A stretch of 64,000 nucleotides of DNA from Fontisubflavum oceani (GTDB lineage: Bacteria > Pseudomonadota > Alphaproteobacteria > Rhodobacterales > Rhodobacteraceae), in the NCBI RefSeq assembly GCF_030407165.1, contig NZ_CP129111.1, positions 682,001-746,000 of the forward strand, in the 5' to 3' direction. The notes under the pieces were generated by a model. It was not told the DNA's origin. It worked only from the letters and a program-made list of their open reading frames with translations, and searched no databases. The translations under genes and the position numbers were made by a program. Shown here piece after piece: positions 61,202 to 64,000 of this stretch (position 1 is the stretch's first letter; each line of letters opens with the position of its first letter).

Positions 61202-62413
61202 TTAGTCATAAACCCGCTGATCATCGATGACTTTGCCATCATTGGGCAGGCTTCCCGGGGCCACCAATTCGATCTTGGCTTTCAGCTTCAAACTGTCCAC
61301 CACGCTGGCCGCGTATGCATCAGCTTCGCCACCCTCGGCCTCGATCTGCACGGTCATCGCATCCATCTCGCCCTCGCGCGTGGCGATAACGCGTGCCTTG
61401 CCCACTTCGGCATGTTTGGCGACAAAATCGGCCACCTGTTCGGGGCGCACGAACATGCCCTTGATCTTGGTGGTCTGATCGGCGCGACCCATCCAGCCCT
61501 TGATCCGCATATTTGTGCGTCCGCAGGGGCTTTCTCCGGTCATCACGGCGCTCAGGTCACCCGTTGCAAAACGAATAAGCGGGTAATCGGGGTTGAGCGT
61601 CGTGACCACGACCTCACCCACCTCGCCTTCGGCGACCCGATCGCCAGTGCCCGGGCGCACAATCTCCACGATCACGCCCTCGTCGACGATCATCCCCTCC
61701 ATCGCGGGGGACTCGTAAGCGATATTGCCCAAATCCGCCGTGGCATAGCTTTGCAGACAGGAAATCCCACGATCCGCGTATTCCTGGCGCAGGCTGGGGA
61801 ACAGCGCCCCGCCCCCCACGGCCGCCTTGGTGATCCCAAGCGGCACACCCATCTCTTCGGCCTTGTCGAGGATCACTTTCAGATAATCCGGCGTCCCCGC
61901 ATAGGCGGTGGAGCCGACATCTTTTGCCGCCCGGACTTGCAATTCGGTCTGCCCCACTCCGGCGGGCAACACTGTTGCACCAACCGCTCGCGCTCCGCTT
62001 TCAAAAATCATCCCCGCAGGTGTCAGGTGATAGCCGAAGCAGTTCTGCACCACATCACCGGCGCCGATTCCAGCAGCGTGCAAGAACCGCCCCATCCGCC
62101 ACCAATCATGGGTAATCCCACCGGGTTCATAAATCGGACCCGGGCTTTGGAACACATGGGCCACATTTGACGCCGGAATGCCCCCAAAGGGCGGCGCGGC
62201 GGCCTGCCATTCGCTCAACTGCGATTTCCGCAGAACCGGCAATTTGGCCAGATCCTCCAGGCTTTCTACCTGTCCGATTCCTGGCAAACAGCTCCCTGGC
62301 GCGGCCAAAACCCGGTCGATCTGCGCCTGCAGGCCAGCCAGTTGATCGGCGGCGCGGGCGTCAGCGCTGCGGGTCTCTAAGGTGTCGAAATACTGGGTCA
62401 CATCGTCCCTCAT
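61202..62413 (-). CDS. Phenylacetate-CoA ligase-like (PaaK family) adenylate-forming enzyme
   Basis: AMP-forming aryl/acyl-CoA ligase of 403 residues. PaaK features: HVFQSPGPIYEPGGITHDWW in the phosphate-binding region, SYATADLGNIAYE, LIRFATGDLSAVM, GRADQTTKIKGMFVRPEQV. The start at 62413 overlaps the ABC ATPase stop (TAATG). Its place behind a branched-chain-type ABC transporter suggests activation of an imported aromatic or carboxylic acid; phenylacetate itself is not proven. Confidence 0.87.
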   Translation of the reverse strand: MRDDVTQYFDTLETRSADARAADQLAGLQAQIDRVLAAPGSCLPGIGQVESLEDLAKLPVLRKSQLSEWQAAAPPFGGIPASNVAHVFQSPGPIYEPGGITHDWWRMGRFLHAAGIGAGDVVQNCFGYHLTPAGMIFESGARAVGATVLPAGVGQTELQVRAAKDVGSTAYAGTPDYLKVILDKAEEMGVPLGITKAAVGGGALFPSLRQEYADRGISCLQSYATADLGNIAYESPAMEGMIVDEGVIVEIVRPGTGDRVAEGEVGEVVVTTLNPDYPLIRFATGDLSAVMTGESPCGRTNMRIKGWMGRADQTTKIKGMFVRPEQVADFVAKHAEVGKARVIATREGEMDAMTVQIEAEGGEADAYAASVVDSLKLKAKIELVAPGSLPNDGKVIDDQRVYD

Positions 62414-63300
62414 TAGCTCAGCCACCGTTTGCGGCGACGATAAGAGCGCACGTCACGGAACGATTTGCGCCCGTCATCGCCCACACCGAGATAGAATTCT
62501 TTGACATCCGGGTTTTCGCGCAGATCGGCGGCGGGACCATCCATCACCACGCGCCCGCTCTCCAGGATATAGCCGTAATGGGCAAAGCGGAGCGCCACAT
62601 TGGTGTTCTGCTCAGCCAAGAGAAAGCTCACGCCCTCTTTCTCGTTCAGGTCTTTCACGATCCCGAAAATCTCTTCGACCAGCTGCGGCGCGAGGCCCAT
62701 GCTCGGCTCGTCCAGCAGAATCGTCTCTGGCCGCGACATCAGCGCCCGGCCAATCGCCGTCATCTGTTGTTCACCGCCGGAGGTATAGCCCGCAAGGCTC
62801 TTCCGCCGCTCTCTCAGCCGCGGGAAATAGTTGTAAACCAGTTCGAGATCGGCATCGATCGCCCCGCGCCCGTCTTTGCGCGTATAAGACCCGGTCAGAA
62901 GGTTCTCTTCGACGGTCAAATGTTCAAAGCAGTGGCGACCTTCCATAACCTGGATCACGCCCCGTTCCACCAGATCGGAGGGGCTCAAATCTTGCACCCG
63001 CTCGCCGCGATATTGGATCGACCCTTTGGTGACCTCACCGCGTTCGGAATGCAGTAGGTTGGAAATGGCCTTCAGCGTCGTGGTCTTACCCGCGCCATTG
63101 CCGCCTAAAAGCGCGGTGATGCCACCCTTCGGCACCGTCAAGCTGACGCCTTTCAACACCAGAATCACGTGGTTGTAGATCACCTCGATATTGTTGACCT
63201 CAAGAAGCGTCTCCGCCCCTTCCAGCTCTGGGGCTTTTCCGTCCCCGTGGATCTCGGCATCCAGCATGTCGCGGCTCTCCAACTCCGGCCTGGGGATCAC
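62413..63300 (-). CDS. Branched-chain-type ABC transporter ATP-binding protein (LivF-like)
   Basis: ATPase of about 295 residues. Walker A is GGNGAGKTTTL, the signature YTSGGEQQMTAIGRALMSRP, Walker B ILLDEPSMGLAP, and the C-terminal LLAEQNTNVALRFAHYGYIL is typical of LivF. The unusual C-terminus is basic (SYRRRKRWLS). An internal start at 63267 is possible. It is coupled to the ligase gene downstream and follows the binding-protein gene by about 80 bases. Confidence 0.9.
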   Translation of the reverse strand: MIPRPELESRDMLDAEIHGDGKAPELEGAETLLEVNNIEVIYNHVILVLKGVSLTVPKGGITALLGGNGAGKTTTLKAISNLLHSERGEVTKGSIQYRGERVQDLSPSDLVERGVIQVMEGRHCFEHLTVEENLLTGSYTRKDGRGAIDADLELVYNYFPRLRERRKSLAGYTSGGEQQMTAIGRALMSRPETILLDEPSMGLAPQLVEEIFGIVKDLNEKEGVSFLLAEQNTNVALRFAHYGYILESGRVVMDGPAADLRENPDVKEFYLGVGDDGRKSFRDVRSYRRRKRWLS

Positions 63301-63379
63301 TCGATCGCCCCACCGTCATCTTTCCAAAAATTCGCAAAATCCCCGGCGGCAGCATTGGCCGCCGCCGGAGGTGTTCAGA

Positions 63380-64000
63380 TCAGCTTTCGTTGCACCGCAG
63401 CTCGATATTGTTCTCGGCTGCAAACGCGGCGCTGTCTTCGAGGACCAGCGGCGTGGTCACGCTGTCATCGGGTGCGATGAACTCGGTGAGCGTCACCCAT
63501 TCGCCGGCTTCGGCATTCCACTGCTGCATCCGGGCCATGCCGGTGCCGCCGTGATCCTCGCAGGAGACCGCGAATTCCGGCCCAATGCCTGGCATGCCAA
63601 GCTCTTCCATCCGTGCATTGGTCAGCTCAAGCGCCTCCATACCGTCACGCATCATCGATGCATCGATATCGGCCACGCCGTGGATTTCCTGCGCGGTGCG
63701 GGCAGCTTCGGCGGCCAACATCGCGGCATACATGCCACGGGTGTAGAGCACCGAACCCAGATTGGTGCCGTCACCGGCGGCCATGCCCGCATCGATCACA
63801 TGCTCCTGGATCTCGTCAAAGACCGGCAGATCGCCCAACACATTCATGTTCAGCGCGCGGTAGCCATTGGCATCCATGCCAGCGGGTTCCACGTCATGCT
63901 CGGCGCCGGCCCACCAGTTGCCGATGAAGTTTTCCATCGGGAAGCGGATGTTCGCGGCTTCTTGGATCGCGACCTGGTTCATCACGCCCCAGCCCCACAT
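63380..64000 (-). CDS. Branched-chain-type ABC transporter substrate-binding protein, C-terminal part
   Basis: Last 206 residues of a periplasmic LivJ/HAAT-type binding protein; the N-terminus and signal peptide lie beyond base 64000. Typical stretches include MWGWGVMNQVAIQEAANIRF, FIGNWWAGAEHDVEPAGM, LYTRGMYAAMLAAEAARTAQ and the end IELRCNES. Same strand as the LivF-like ATPase; ligand unknown, possibly a substrate of the coupled PaaK-like ligase. Confidence 0.88.
   Translation of the reverse strand: MWGWGVMNQVAIQEAANIRFPMENFIGNWWAGAEHDVEPAGMDANGYRALNMNVLGDLPVFDEIQEHVIDAGMAAGDGTNLGSVLYTRGMYAAMLAAEAARTAQEIHGVADIDASMMRDGMEALELTNARMEELGMPGIGPEFAVSCEDHGGTGMARMQQWNAEAGEWVTLTEFIAPDDSVTTPLVLEDSAAFAAENNIELRCNES

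Overview
The window looks like chromosome of a marine-type alphaproteobacterium of the Rhodobacteraceae (Roseobacter group). The basis is G+C-rich coding (about 60% in hand-counted lines), an rRNA operon ordered 16S, tRNA-Ile(GAT), tRNA-Ala(TGC), 23S, 5S with tRNA-fMet further down, an L36 protein without zinc cysteines, and gene neighbourhoods typical of that family: uvrC-pgsA-moaDE, pyrB with a pyrC-like gene then plsY, hydantoinase hyuAB, and a LivF ATPase next to a PaaK-like ligase. No species can be named from the sequence alone. I found no prophage, insertion sequence or CRISPR array.

Layout: 1-2546 RND efflux pump and its adaptor; 2643-4059 moaB and a uracil-DNA glycosylase; 4222-8024 a tightly overlapping plus-strand operon pyrB / small membrane protein / PH-like protein / pyrC homologue / plsY; 8080-11969 DUF805, glutathione synthesis (gshA), a membrane protein, a GNAT and rsmE; 11981-15236 ubiA, a large OmpA-domain protein and a coiled-coil membrane protein; 15255-19574 moaE-moaD-pgsA-uvrC and a FolM-like reductase; 19589-21540 a Ca/Na antiporter, zinc ribbon and S49 peptidase; 21683-24236 modABC; 24240-26554 hydroxybutyrate dehydrogenase and an acyl-CoA synthetase; 26696-32751 a LysR regulator with hyuA-hyuB-FAD oxidoreductase; 32825-35683 a Crp/Fnr regulator, DUF2892 protein and SulP permease; 35918-42800 the rRNA operon with a glycosyltransferase gene lying between 5S and tRNA-fMet; 43021-44596 msrPQ; 44706-49654 an FMN glutamate-synthase-like enzyme, a fasciclin protein and clpB; 49763-53753 HEAT-like protein, NmrA-like protein, a 61-residue orphan, pyrF, NfeD and stomatin; 53843-57325 dinB, N-formylglutamate amidohydrolase, tRNA-Val, rpmJ and a 2H phosphoesterase; 57409-61124 cobQ, a secreted JAMM-like protein and a degenerate caspase with peptidoglycan-binding domains; 61202-64000 a PaaK-like ligase and a branched-chain-type ABC transporter.

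Molybdenum is a recurring theme: moaB, moaDE, modABC and the molybdoenzyme msrP with its haem partner msrQ. Pyrimidine synthesis also recurs: pyrB, a pyrC homologue that has lost catalytic residues, and pyrF.

Eight genes are broken by frame changes of one or two bases (nine breaks). Four of the nine lie in C/G runs of five to eight, and clpB and rsmE are among those hit. I read these mainly as sequence errors, not true pseudogenes, and give corrected extents.
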